DNA from: JABRWC01 sp039961675
Lineage (GTDB): Bacteria; Planctomycetota; Phycisphaerae; UBA1845; Fen-1342
NCBI GenBank assembly: GCA_039961675.1
Contig: JABRWC010000039.1
Coordinates: 19,070 to 83,069 of the forward strand
Length of the DNA stretch: 64,000 nucleotides
Direction of reading: 5' to 3'
Shown here: piece after piece, positions 54,648-62,595 of the stretch
Numbering within the stretch: position 1 is the first letter of the stretch
Layout of the letters: each line of letters begins with the position of its first letter
Notes under the pieces: generated by a model
Databases searched by the model: none
What the model was told of the DNA's origin: nothing
The model's input: only the letters and a program-made list of their open reading frames with translations
Translations under genes and position numbers: made by a program

Positions 54648-55816
54648 CGCGACGACCGCAAACTGGCCCTGTGGACCGGCTAACGCCCGGTACCGAGCGA
54701 CCGTTCCGACCCTGGCCGTCGACGTTCGCGCACCTGGTCATCATGGCGCGGACCTTCGGGGCAGTGATCCCTCTGCTCGCGTTCGGCCCGCTCTGCGCCC
54801 GGGCCGCGTCGCCGCCGCGGCACCAGCACGCGCTGCTGCTGATCCCCGACGCGCTCAGCACGCCCGCCGACTGGCAGCGCTCCCCGGCGCTCATCCAGGA
54901 GACGGGGATCACGCTAGTGATCCTCGACTGCGCCCTCTGGTCGCGCGACGACGAAACCGCATATCTCGCGCCTGCGCTCCGCGACCAGGTCATCCGCGAG
55001 CTCCAGTCCCGCGGCAGGATCGTGGGGTTGCATTTCGCGCCGCCCACGCACGACACGGACCATTGCGCCTGGCTCGACCAGGCGATCGCGACCGCCCGCG
55101 CGCTGCCGATCGCGCCCCCGCTCCGGGCGCTCTACGCCGACGGCGCGGAGCGCTTCGGCCGCGATGCGGATCATCCGCACGGCCGGCCGCGCGAGTACGT
55201 CGAGCGCCTGCGCGCCGCATTCCCGGCGCTCGACCGCGTCGAATCCAGCTCTCCCCGCGAGACGCTGGACCTGCTGACCTGCATCATCGCGGCCGACGTT
55301 CCGCCCGCGGCCGAGTGCGCCTCGATGTCCGAGACCCTCTACAACCTGCGTCTGCGCCTGCACCTGCTGGACCGGCTGGCCGATGTGCAGGCCCTGCGCA
55401 GCAGCACGCTGCTGGCCGGCTCTGGGTATGGGTTCACCGTCGGATGGATCGGCGGCGTCACCGCCCGCCTGGACGAGCCGATGCGGCTGCCCTGGTCGGA
55501 TTACTGGCGGCAGGCGTTCGCCGGGGCCAGACAGCAGGGCGCCGGGCTGACCGTTCGGCTTACGCTGGAGGCGCTCTTGCGCCTGGACAGGGCGGCGTTT
55601 CGGGCCGCGCTCGAATCCCGCCAGGCGACCGGCGCGCCGGACGACTTTTTGGATTCGCAGGCACAACTGGTCCAATCGGCGCTCGCGCCCGATCCGAGGC
55701 CCGCGGTTCCGCTCGACCCGGACCCGCCGATCCTCAGCGTGGCGGCTATCGGGTTGCTGGTCTGCGTCCTGTTGGAGACTGGCGCACGGCGGCTGGGGCG
55801 ATCACGCGGAAGCTGA
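54644..55816 (+). CDS. Doubly anchored membrane protein at the prophage right end
   Basis: TTG 54644 overlaps the previous TGA (TTGA) and has GGAGG at ideal spacing, so I prefer it to the in-frame ATG inside the upstream gene. The 390-aa product has an N-terminal hydrophobic segment (VIMARTFGAVIPLLAFGPLC), a large soluble domain (about 50-360: ALLLIPDALSTPADWQRSPALIQETGITLVILDCALWSRDDE..., a TIM-barrel-like rhythm) and a C-terminal helix (LSVAAIGLLVCVLLETGA). It is the last prophage gene. No family is recognised; a surface or host-interaction role is a guess. Confidence 0.6.
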   Translation: MTRRPQTGPVDRLTPGTERPFRPWPSTFAHLVIMARTFGAVIPLLAFGPLCARAASPPRHQHALLLIPDALSTPADWQRSPALIQETGITLVILDCALWSRDDETAYLAPALRDQVIRELQSRGRIVGLHFAPPTHDTDHCAWLDQAIATARALPIAPPLRALYADGAERFGRDADHPHGRPREYVERLRAAFPALDRVESSSPRETLDLLTCIIAADVPPAAECASMSETLYNLRLRLHLLDRLADVQALRSSTLLAGSGYGFTVGWIGGVTARLDEPMRLPWSDYWRQAFAGARQQGAGLTVRLTLEALLRLDRAAFRAALESRQATGAPDDFLDSQAQLVQSALAPDPRPAVPLDPDPPILSVAAIGLLVCVLLETGARRLGRSRGS

Positions 55817-55878
55817 TCGACTCTGGCCGCGCCGGTCCCGGTTTGACCGCGTTTAGTCGGTTCATTTGGACAAACTCA

Positions 55879-55896
55879 CCCCGCGAATCTGCGGGG
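55879..55896 (+). terminator. Terminator-like hairpin after the last prophage gene
   Basis: CCCCGC GAATCT GCGGGG forms a 6-bp stem with a 6-nt loop, followed by ATTTA. It lies 63 bp after the stop of the doubly anchored protein gene. The T run is short, so termination strength is uncertain. The 55817-56138 interval otherwise holds no gene; it contains this hairpin, the 18-bp palindrome and attR. Confidence 0.45.
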
Positions 55897-56028
55897 ATTT
55901 ACGACGCTGGAAACGTCGTGCTGCGCGTTTATTTTGCCGTTCCCAGGCACCGGAGATCCGCCGGAAAGTCTTTCGACGCCTCAGGAAAGTCGATCGCACA
56001 CGACGCGCAAGAACTGCCGGCGCCGCTG

Positions 56029-56046
56029 GCGCGGTGTACACCGCGC
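56029..56046. promoter_or_regulatory. Perfect 18-bp palindrome inside attR
   Basis: GCGCGGTGTACACCGCGC is a perfect palindrome 92 bp inside attR. Its half-site GCGCGGTG is identical to that of the 20-bp palindrome inside attL (15977-15996). The central spacer differs (TA here, ATAT there). The two sites bracket the prophage symmetrically. Confidence 0.7.
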
Positions 56047-56138
56047 AACCAGTTGCGAACGATGCGAACACTGCATACACTGCACGCCGCCGAACCGTTC
56101 TGGCGCGTGCAAGAGGACTTACGACCGGGCGAGCGTAA

Positions 56139-56184
56139 GCATGGCATGCAAGAGGTCGTGAGTTCGAATCTCATCGGCTCCATT
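56139..56184 (+). repeat. attR of prophage 1 / left att of element 2
   Basis: These 46 bp are identical to the 3' part of tRNA-Ala (15857-15902). Only the partial tRNA is present here. An integrase remnant begins 115 bp further on, just as the prophage 1 integrase follows attL, so this copy also marks the left end of a second, older element in the same site. Confidence 0.92.
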
Positions 56185-56260
56185 GATCGTAACTAACGCC
56201 GACTCCGCGAGTTGCGGAGACCCGCCTGCGGGCGGAGCGGCCGTAATCCGAGGCCCAGAA

Positions 56261-56278
56261 GCGAGTAGTACTACTCGC
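56261..56278. promoter_or_regulatory. Perfect 18-bp palindrome inside element 2 left end
   Basis: GCGAGTAGTACTACTCGC is a perfect palindrome 76 bp inside the att core, nearly the same distance as in prophage 1 (74 bp) but with an unrelated sequence. It precedes the integrase remnant, supporting a conserved site architecture with element-specific sequence. Confidence 0.6.
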
Positions 56279-56298
56279 GCCAGCCAGGAGGACGGCCG

Positions 56299-57246
56299 AG
56301 GCCCGTCGAGAAACCCGCCAACGTTCCCAAGCTCCGCACCCACAAAGCCACCGGCCAGGGCTACGTCGTGCTCAACGGCCGGGCGGTGTACCTAGGCCGC
56401 GCCGACCAGCCCGACACGGAGCGGCGCTACCACCAGGTGATCGCCGAGTGGCTCGCGGCCGATCAACAGCCGAAAGTCCAGCCCATCGAGATGACCGTCA
56501 AGGAGCTGCTCGCGCGCTACTGGCTGCACGCGCGCGGCTACTACCGCGACGCCGCTGGCCAACCGACCACGCAGCTCCATGTGCTGCGCAGCGCGCTCAA
56601 ACCGCTGCGGGAGCTCTACGCCGAAAGCCGCGCCGCCGAGTTCGGGCCACTGGCGCTGAAGGCCGTGCGGCAGCGCATGATCGACCTCGGCTGGAGCCGC
56701 ACGACCGTCAACCAGAGCGTCAGCCGAATCAAGCGGGTCTTTCGCTGGGGCGTCGAAAACGAGCTGCTGCCCGGCGGCGTCTACCACGCGGTCCAGGCCG
56801 TGGCGGGCCTGCGGCGCGGCCGCTGCGCGGCGCGCGAGCCGGAGCCGGTCGGCCCGGTGCCGGCGGCGATGATCGACGCGATCAAGCCGTTCGTGCCGAA
56901 GCCGGTGTGGGCGATGATCCAGCTCCAGCTGCTGACGGCCGCGCGGGCCGGCGAGATCGTCGCGATGCGGCCGTGCGACATCGACATGAGCGGCCGCGTG
57001 TGGACGTACCAGCCAGCGATGCACAAGGCCGCCTACCACGGGCACGCGCGGACCATCTACACGGGACCGCGGGCCCAGGAGGTGCTGCGGCCGTTTCTGA
57101 AGCGGCCCGTCGGGGCGCACTTGTTCAGCCCGGCGGAGGCGATGGCCCCCGCGGAACCACCTCGCAAACCAAACACGGTTTCTTTCGCGCGGCGGAAACC
57201 CGCGCGGCATAGGAAGCAAGTATGGTCACACCCGATGACAAGATGA
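56299..57246 (+). pseudogene. Tyrosine integrase remnant
   Basis: The frame (PVEKPANVPKLRTHKATGQGYVVLNGRAVYLGRADQPDTERRYHQVIAEWLA...) matches the integrase N-terminus and core-binding domain, and TAARAGEIVAMR holds the first catalytic Arg. No ATG, GTG or TTG lies between the upstream stop (56266) and GTG 56368. AGGAGG (56286-56291) is followed at ideal distance by AGG (56299), one base from ATG, so the start codon appears mutated. The C-terminal HxxR...Y region is deleted: after HLFSPAEAMA (about 57145) the frame reads unrelated residues. Both lesions make it non-functional. Confidence 0.8.
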
Positions 57247-57536
57247 AAGTCCCGATGAGCCGGCTGCTGTTCTGGGCGGCGCAGTGCGTCCGCCGCGTGG
57301 CGGCGATGACGGAAATGCCGCCCGACGTCTTCGAGCGGCCGGACGTACGGGCCGTGGCGCAGCGCGAGGACGAATTCGTGCATGCGTACCGCACGGTTCT
57401 GCGGCTGCGCGCGGCCGAGGTCGCGGCGTTCTGCGACCGCATCGGCTTGCGCGGCTGCACGGCCGAGATGGTCCGCCACAACCCATTCCTGATCGTCATG
57501 GCGATCGACAAGCACGTGCAGGGAGGCACACGATGA
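57222..57536 (+). CDS. Hypothetical phage protein, 104 aa
   Basis: ATG 57222 (or 57243) overlaps the end of the integrase remnant. The product is helical: KVPMSRLLFWAAQCVRRVAAMTEMPPDVFERPDVRAVAQREDEFVHAYRTVLRLRAAEVAAFCDRIG. The stop overlaps the next ATG (ATGA). No counterpart was recognised in prophage 1. No family is recognised. Confidence 0.5.
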   Translation: MVTPDDKMKVPMSRLLFWAAQCVRRVAAMTEMPPDVFERPDVRAVAQREDEFVHAYRTVLRLRAAEVAAFCDRIGLRGCTAEMVRHNPFLIVMAIDKHVQGGTR

Positions 57537-58935
57537 ACGTGGAGCTGCGGCCGCCGGCCGCGATCAAGCCGTACGAGAAGAACCCGCGTGACAACGATGA
57601 GGCCGTCAACGCCGTCGCCGAGTCAATCCGCCGGTTCGGGTTCCGCCAGCCGATCGTCGTCGATGCCGACGGCGTCATCGTCTGCGGGCACACGCGCTGG
57701 AAGGCGGTGCAGAGGCTCGGGTTCGCGGTGGTGCCCGTGCACGTCGCGAGCGATCTTACGCCCGAGCAGATTCGCGCGTACAGGATTGCGGATAACAAAA
57801 CAGCGGAACTGGCGAGTGGAACCTGGAGCTGCTGCCGATCGAGCTGGCCGAGCTGCAGGGCGCCGGCATCGACTGGTCGCTGCTGGGCTTCGACCAGGAC
57901 GAGCTCGCCAGGCTGCTCGACCCCGGCGTGAAGCCGGGCCTCTGCGATCCGGACGAGGTGCCCGAGCCGCCGGACGAGGCCATCACCAAACCCGGCGATT
58001 TGATCGTCCTGGGCGACCACGGCTTGCTGTGCGGCGACAGCAGCTAGCCCGACGACGTGGACCGACTGCTCGGCGGCGAGCCGGTTCACATGGTCAATAC
58101 CGACCCGCCGTATAATGTGAAACTCGAGCCCCGCAGCAAGAATGCCGTCGCCGGCCTGGCCACGTTCGCGGCATACCTCAGCGACGAGGCCAAGGCGAAG
58201 GAGGCGAAGAAGCGGCTCGGCAATCATCAGGGGTTCGACCTGGCTCGGGACCCCAGCAAGGCCAAACCGGTCACCGGCAGAATGCGGCCGAAGGACCGGC
58301 CGCTGCACAATGACTTCATCTCCGACGAGGCCTTCGACGGCCTGCTCGCGGCGTGGTTCGGCAACCTGGCCCGCGTGCTGCTGCCCGGGCGCGCGTTCTA
58401 CATCTGGGGCGGCTGGAGCAACATCGAGAACTACCCGCCAGTGCTCAAACGCGTCGGTCTCTTCTGGCACCAGCAGTTTATCTGGGTAAAGAACTCACGC
58501 GTGCTGTGCCGCAAGGACTTCATGCTCGCGCACGAGTGGTGCTTCTACGGCTGGCGCGAAGGCGCGGGCCGCGAGTTCTTCGGGCCGAACAACATCCGCG
58601 ACGTGTGTGAGGACAAGAAGGTTCCGCAGCAGCGAATGGTGCATTTGACGGAAAAGCCCGTCGAGCTGGCGTTCCGCGCCATGCAGTACTCGTCGCGCAC
58701 CGGCGAAAACGTCATCGACCTGTTTGGCGGCAGCGGCTCGACGCTGATCGCGGCGGAACAGACCGGCCGGCGGGCGTTCCTCATGGAGCTGGACCCGCTG
58801 TACTGCGACGTGATCATCCAGCGCTGGGAGAAGTTCACCGGGCGGAAAGCGGAGCGCGTCGGCGTCGGGGCCGACAATGCTCAGGCCGAAGAGCCAGCGC
58901 TGGCGGTTGCCGACGCTGTGGAGGGGGGTGCGTGA
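57533..58935 (+). pseudogene. ParB-domain DNA methyltransferase, frameshifted and with internal stop
   Basis: The ParB N-terminal domain (IKPYEKNPRDNDEAVNAVAESIRRFGFRQPIVVDADGVIVCGHTRW) is intact. After DNKTAELA (about 57810) one base appears lost (GGCGAGTGG for expected GGCCGAGTGG), and the proper continuation WNLELLPIELAELQGAGIDW is in another frame. A TAG at 58045-58047 then interrupts GDSS-PDDVDRLL. The methyltransferase part has TDPPYNV (motif IV) and LFGGSGSTLIAAEQTGR (motif I), as in beta-class N6-adenine/N4-cytosine enzymes. The 58057-58935 stretch could be expressed from GTG 58057 as a methylase lacking its linker. Confidence 0.8.
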
Positions 58936-58946
58936 TGTGCGTCGCC

Positions 58947-59273
58947 TCAGTCGGCGTACTCAAACAATCCGCGGTCGGCCTTGCGGAAGCGGGCCTCGCT
59001 GCTCTTGTCGTTGATCTCGCGCAGGATCGCGGCGTAGAGCGCGGCGTGCGGCGTCTTGCCCGCCGGGCTGGTCCACAGACCCTGCTCGGCCATCGCGGCG
59101 ATCATCTCCTGACTGCGCATCGGCTTGCCGGCCTTGCGCAGGACCTCGGCCGCCGCGTCCAGGGCGCTGACGCGCTTCGGCTTCGCATCGCTCGCGGGCT
59201 TGCGCTGGACCTTGGGCTTGGCGGCCGCCTTGGCGGCCTTCTTCGGCGTGGTCTTCTTCGCGCTCTTCTTCAT
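58947..59273 (-). CDS. HARE-HTH domain protein, 108 aa
   Basis: I chose ATG 59273 (GGAGAA upstream); the longer frame adds non-coding sequence. A Lys/Ala-rich N-terminus (MKKSAKKTTPKKAAKAAAKP) precedes a HARE-HTH domain (about residues 40-106): SALDAAAEVLRKAGKPMRSQEMIAAMAEQGLWTSPAGKTPHAALYAAILREINDK...RFRKADRGLFEYA. The domain is known from restriction enzymes, RNA polymerase delta and ASXL proteins. The basic tail suggests DNA binding. It is convergent with the broken methyltransferase, 11 bp away, so a modification-linked role is possible. Confidence 0.75.
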   Translation of the reverse strand: MKKSAKKTTPKKAAKAAAKPKVQRKPASDAKPKRVSALDAAAEVLRKAGKPMRSQEMIAAMAEQGLWTSPAGKTPHAALYAAILREINDKSSEARFRKADRGLFEYAD

Positions 59274-59577
59274 CTTGGTTCTCCGTATTCCGGCCGCCCC
59301 ATGCGGTCCGGGTACGCGCGTCGCGTACAGCCACATGAGTCCAGCCGGGCGGCCGGAAAGCAAGGCGGCTTCGCGAGAATTCCAAGAATTCCTCGCATGT
59401 CGCCGCGCCAGGTCCGAGTCTGTGGCCCGACGGGCGACATGCGGGGGAGAGCGCTCTCATGCGCGCCCGGGCGGCCACGGGCCTCTACTGGTTACGTACG
59501 CGGCCATACGGCCGCTCTGGGGCGGCGTGGGGCGTTCCCGGGCGGCCCGGGACGCCGTTGGGACGGGAGGGGGCGTG

Positions 59578-60732
59578 ATGGGTGAGGGGATGCGAGCGGA
59601 CCGCGGCATCGGTGAGGCGATCGAGTACTACGGCGCGAACCGCGTAGCGATGGACGAGGGCGCCGTGGTCGCCTGGCCGGAGCGGCACCATCCGGACGAA
59701 CTCTCAGCGGTGCAGCACGCGATGAATCTCCGGCTCGATCGGGGCGACGTCGCGTTTTGGGCGGAGTACCAGAACGAGCCGCTGCCCGAGGAGCACGCGG
59801 ACGACGAGCTGCTCACGGCGGACGAGATCGCGGCGAAGGTCAACGGCTTGCGACGCGGTGAGGTGCCGATCGGCGCAACGCACGTGACGATGTTCATCGA
59901 CGTGCAGGCCAAGGTGCTCTTCTGGCTCGTGGCGGCGTGGGAGGACGACTTCACGGGGTTCGTGCTCGACTACGGGACCGAGCCCGACCAGAAGGCCGGG
60001 TACTTCACGCTTCGCGACATCCGCCGCACGCTCGCCGACGCTTCGCCGCGGGCCGGGCTCGAAGGGGCGATCTACGCGGGCCTCGAGCGGCTCACCGAGG
60101 CAACGCTCGGCAGGAAATGGCGCCGCGACGATGGCGCGATGGTGTGCATCGACTGCTGCCTGATTGACGCGAACTGGGGTCAGTCGTCTGACGTCGTTTA
60201 CCAGTTCTGCCGGCAGTCGAGGCATGCCGGCGTGGTCATGCCCGCGCACGGTCGCTATGTCGGCGCATCGTCGATTCCGTTCGCGGATTACAAGCGCAAG
60301 CGCGGCGACCGCGTCCGCCTGAGCTGGCGCATCCCGCTCGTCAGCAACCGGCGGTCGGTCCGGCACGCGCTGTTCGACACGAATTACTGGAAGAGCTTCA
60401 TCCACGCCCGCCTAGCGGTGCCGATGGGCGATCCGGGCTGCCTGTCGCTCTTCGGCCGAACGGGGAGGGCGGGCGTCTCGCCCGCCAAAGAGCCGCACCG
60501 CCTGCTCGCCGAGCATCTCACCAGCGAGTACCGCGTGAAAACCGAGGGGCGGGGTCGGACGGTGGACGAATGGAAGCTGCGCCTCGACGGCCTCGACAAC
60601 CACTGGCTCGACTGCCTGGTCGGCTGCGCCGTCGTCGCGTCGATGCAAGGAGCCACGCTCTTTGGCATTGAGTCGAAGCCCATTGCGCGACCGCGCGTTC
60701 GCCTGTCCCAGCTTCAGGGGGCGCGGCGATGA
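59578..60732 (+). CDS. Terminase large subunit fragment (nuclease half only)
   Basis: A 384-aa frame from ATG 59578 aligns with residues from about 325 to the end of the terminase at 35468: YYGANRVAMDEGAVVAWPERHHPDELSAVQHAMNL, MFIDVQAKVLFWLVAAW, CCLIDANWGQSSDVVYQFCR and DNHWLDCLVGCAVVASMQG. The ATPase half is absent. GGGAGG lies before the ATG, so the nuclease domain could be translated alone, but the site may be fortuitous. An insertion GRTGRAGVSPAKEP near residue 300 is absent from the prophage 1 copy. Confidence 0.8.
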   Translation: MGEGMRADRGIGEAIEYYGANRVAMDEGAVVAWPERHHPDELSAVQHAMNLRLDRGDVAFWAEYQNEPLPEEHADDELLTADEIAAKVNGLRRGEVPIGATHVTMFIDVQAKVLFWLVAAWEDDFTGFVLDYGTEPDQKAGYFTLRDIRRTLADASPRAGLEGAIYAGLERLTEATLGRKWRRDDGAMVCIDCCLIDANWGQSSDVVYQFCRQSRHAGVVMPAHGRYVGASSIPFADYKRKRGDRVRLSWRIPLVSNRRSVRHALFDTNYWKSFIHARLAVPMGDPGCLSLFGRTGRAGVSPAKEPHRLLAEHLTSEYRVKTEGRGRTVDEWKLRLDGLDNHWLDCLVGCAVVASMQGATLFGIESKPIARPRVRLSQLQGARR

Positions 60733-60917
60733 TCCAGAAGGAGCCGAAGCCGACTGAGAAGCCCGACGAGCGGCGCGGGCTTGTGTGCCCCAAGTGCGGC
60801 TGCGAACACTTCCGCGTCGTGTACACGCGCCGGGCGCCCGGCGGCAAGATCGTCCGCAGCCGCGAATGCCGCCACTGCGGCCAGCGGGTGATCACGTACG
60901 AGCGCGTTGCGTTCTGA
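60729..60917 (+). CDS. Zinc-ribbon protein after terminase, 62 aa
   Basis: The homologue of 37528-37731: LVCPKCGCEHFRVVYTRRAPGGKIVRSRECRHCGQRVITYERV with two CxxC pairs. ATG 60729 overlaps the terminase stop, as in prophage 1. Confidence 0.72.
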   Translation: MIQKEPKPTEKPDERRGLVCPKCGCEHFRVVYTRRAPGGKIVRSRECRHCGQRVITYERVAF

Positions 60918-60927
60918 ACGTGGTTTG

Positions 60928-60941
60928 TTGGGGCGCCCCAA
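60928..60941. terminator. Perfect 14-bp palindrome after the zinc-ribbon gene
   Basis: TTGGGGCGCCCCAA lies 10 bp after the stop. It could act as a weak terminator or mark an element boundary. No T run follows. The rest of the gap to 61104 holds no gene. Confidence 0.35.
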
Positions 60942-61104
60942 TGACACCACCACCGCAACATGAGGATCACACCGCCGCGACGATACCTGGCGCGTTGCTT
61001 AAAGGCGCCTCTTACTGCGGATGGTCGTGCAGCGGGGGTCGACTTTGTCGATCGGCCGATTTGTGTTCGTCGCGAGCGCGGGCTTCTGTGGTATAATCCA
61101 GCGC

Positions 61105-61755
61105 GTGGCGACCCGCGTCGAGTACATGAAGCGCGTCGGCGAGGCGCTCTATCCGGGCCTGCGTGCCGAAGGCTTTTCTGGATCGGGCGAGACCTTGCGC
61201 AAAAGACTGGGCGAGGTGGTTCAGGTGGTCAATGTTCAGGGTGGGTCGGCGGCTGACCGCTGCTACGTGAATCTCGGCATCCACCTTTCTTTCCTCCCTG
61301 AGGTGGGTTCGACATCGCGGGAAGGCTGCAATCCGAAGACCGTCAAGCCGTCGCAATGCGTCATCCAGTCACGCCTGAAGCCGCCGGCGGAGTTTCAGTT
61401 CGGTTTCCCCTACGGTGCAACCGCGGCGGAGACTAAACGAAGCGTCGAAGCGCTCGTCGCCGCCTGGCGGGACCAAAGCCCGGCGTTTTTCAGGCAGTTG
61501 AGTGCCTTTCCGGAGGACTTTCTGCGCATCACGCCCGAGGACGTGCGCCAAGGCGCGAGCCCCCTGGGTGCGCTGCACTGCGCTCGAATCGCCTTCCATT
61601 TGGGCGACATCACGGCAGCGCGCGCCTTCGCCCAGGTCGGGTATGACCTCGTGACGGCGAAGTCCGGCGAACGGTCCGCCGTGTATTTCAAGCGCATCCT
61701 TGACAATCCCAACCCGCCTGCCTACTGGACGGGCTGGTGCCCGTCGGCGGAGTAA
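61105..61755 (+). CDS. DUF4304-domain protein
   Basis: The product (YMKRVGEALYPGLRAEGFSGSGETLRKRLGEVVQVVNVQGGSAADRCYVNLGIHLSFLP...) matches the DUF4304 pattern: an N-terminal helix, GFxxxGxTxRR, then a beta sheet. The function of the family is not established; it is frequent in defence- and toxin-immunity-type gene neighbourhoods. A TATAAT box (61092-61097) lies only 8 nt before GTG 61105, which would give a leaderless mRNA. ATG 61126 is the alternative start. GC is lower than in the prophages. Confidence 0.65.
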   Translation: MATRVEYMKRVGEALYPGLRAEGFSGSGETLRKRLGEVVQVVNVQGGSAADRCYVNLGIHLSFLPEVGSTSREGCNPKTVKPSQCVIQSRLKPPAEFQFGFPYGATAAETKRSVEALVAAWRDQSPAFFRQLSAFPEDFLRITPEDVRQGASPLGALHCARIAFHLGDITAARAFAQVGYDLVTAKSGERSAVYFKRILDNPNPPAYWTGWCPSAE

Positions 61756-61812
61756 GAATACGGTCGCGCGGCTTGATCGCGTCTGCGAAGGCGGACGTGG
61801 AGTCCTCGGCTC

Positions 61813-62153
61813 ATGCAGACTCTTTCGATCGAGCAGGTTCTCGAAGTGCTAGGGTTCCGGAATAGGCCGCTCACGATGGCGGCCTGGCGACGGTCCTTCC
61901 CGAACCTGCGCGCGTCGGTGGAAGAGACGCTGAAGCGCGAGCTGGAGCGAGTCGGATCCCCTTTCCGCCGACGGATGCCGGCGGTCTGACGCACGACGGG
62001 CCCGCAATCCGGCGATGCGAAGGCGGCTGGATCGTCTCGGACCGCGAGCGCGGCAGTTCACATGACGCTCAGTTCCAAGACATTCGCGCGGCCGTCGCGG
62101 CGTTAGTCAGTCTTTGCGAGCACGGATGGCAGCCGCTTGAGCAGTTGGAGTGA
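61813..62153 (+). pseudogene. Small gene, probably frameshifted
   Basis: ATG 61813 reads MQTLSIEQVLEVLGFRNRPL...SVEETLKRELERVGSPF and hits TGA at 61987. One frame over, the protein-like sequence continues: GGLTHDGPAIRRCEGGWIVSDRERGSSHDAQFQDIRAAVAALVSLCEHGWQPLEQLE, stopping at 62153. A single-base change around 61964-61970 would join both parts into one 112-aa protein. No family is recognised. It is 6 bp upstream of the next gene. Confidence 0.5.
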
Positions 62154-62159
62154 GGCTGT

Positions 62160-62444
62160 ATGTCCGCGCAGGGCGTTGAAGAAACCCTCAAACAAATGCG
62201 CAGCGACATCCTGACCTACCTGCGGGGGCGCTGTTGCGTTGCCTGCGGTGTATCGTTGGAGGGAGTGGCCACGGAACATCTTGAGTTGTTCGAAGGCGTC
62301 GTGTTCCGCTGTCGGCCTCCGGCGCCTGTCTGCTGGCGGTTTTCATGCCCGGGATGCGGCCGGGTCCTGCGAGTCGCAGTACGCAAGGGCAAGGTATGGT
62401 CTCTTGAAGATGGGCAGATCAGCCGGCGCCGCGCGAAATGCTAG
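62160..62444 (+). CDS. Zinc-binding small protein, 94 aa
   Basis: CCVACG (about residues 25-30) and FSCPGCGRVLRV (about 60-71) form a likely four-Cys zinc site around a beta region (EHLELFEGVVFRCRPPAPVCW). The N-terminus is helical. It is closely spaced behind the frameshifted gene. No family is recognised. Confidence 0.5.
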   Translation: MSAQGVEETLKQMRSDILTYLRGRCCVACGVSLEGVATEHLELFEGVVFRCRPPAPVCWRFSCPGCGRVLRVAVRKGKVWSLEDGQISRRRAKC

Positions 62445-62595
62445 TTTGCAGACGACATGTCGAGCGCCCCGTCGCCGGTCCGGGACCGCGAGGGCACGCG
62501 TGCATCACACCGAGCACGGTTCAATGAATTCCGCGGCGGTGCATCCGGGCCAATCGACAGGCGGTGATTCGTGGACGCGGCACGGCAGGCCCGGT

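Larger units (their letters stand above)
56139..60917. mobile_element. Element 2: decayed related prophage
   Basis: After the att copy come a truncated integrase, a 104-aa protein, a broken ParB-methyltransferase, a HARE-HTH gene, the C-terminal half of a terminase and a zinc-ribbon protein. Integrase, terminase and zinc ribbon are clear homologues of prophage 1 genes in the same relative order. Replication, head and tail genes are gone. The right boundary is unknown, since no third att copy was seen; I end it at the last recognisable phage gene. Confidence 0.8.

Noticed and set aside
61061..61097. Full sigma-70 promoter before the DUF4304 gene
   Set aside because: TATAAT is present, but no -35 hexamer lies at 16-18 bp; TTGTGT is 25 bp away.
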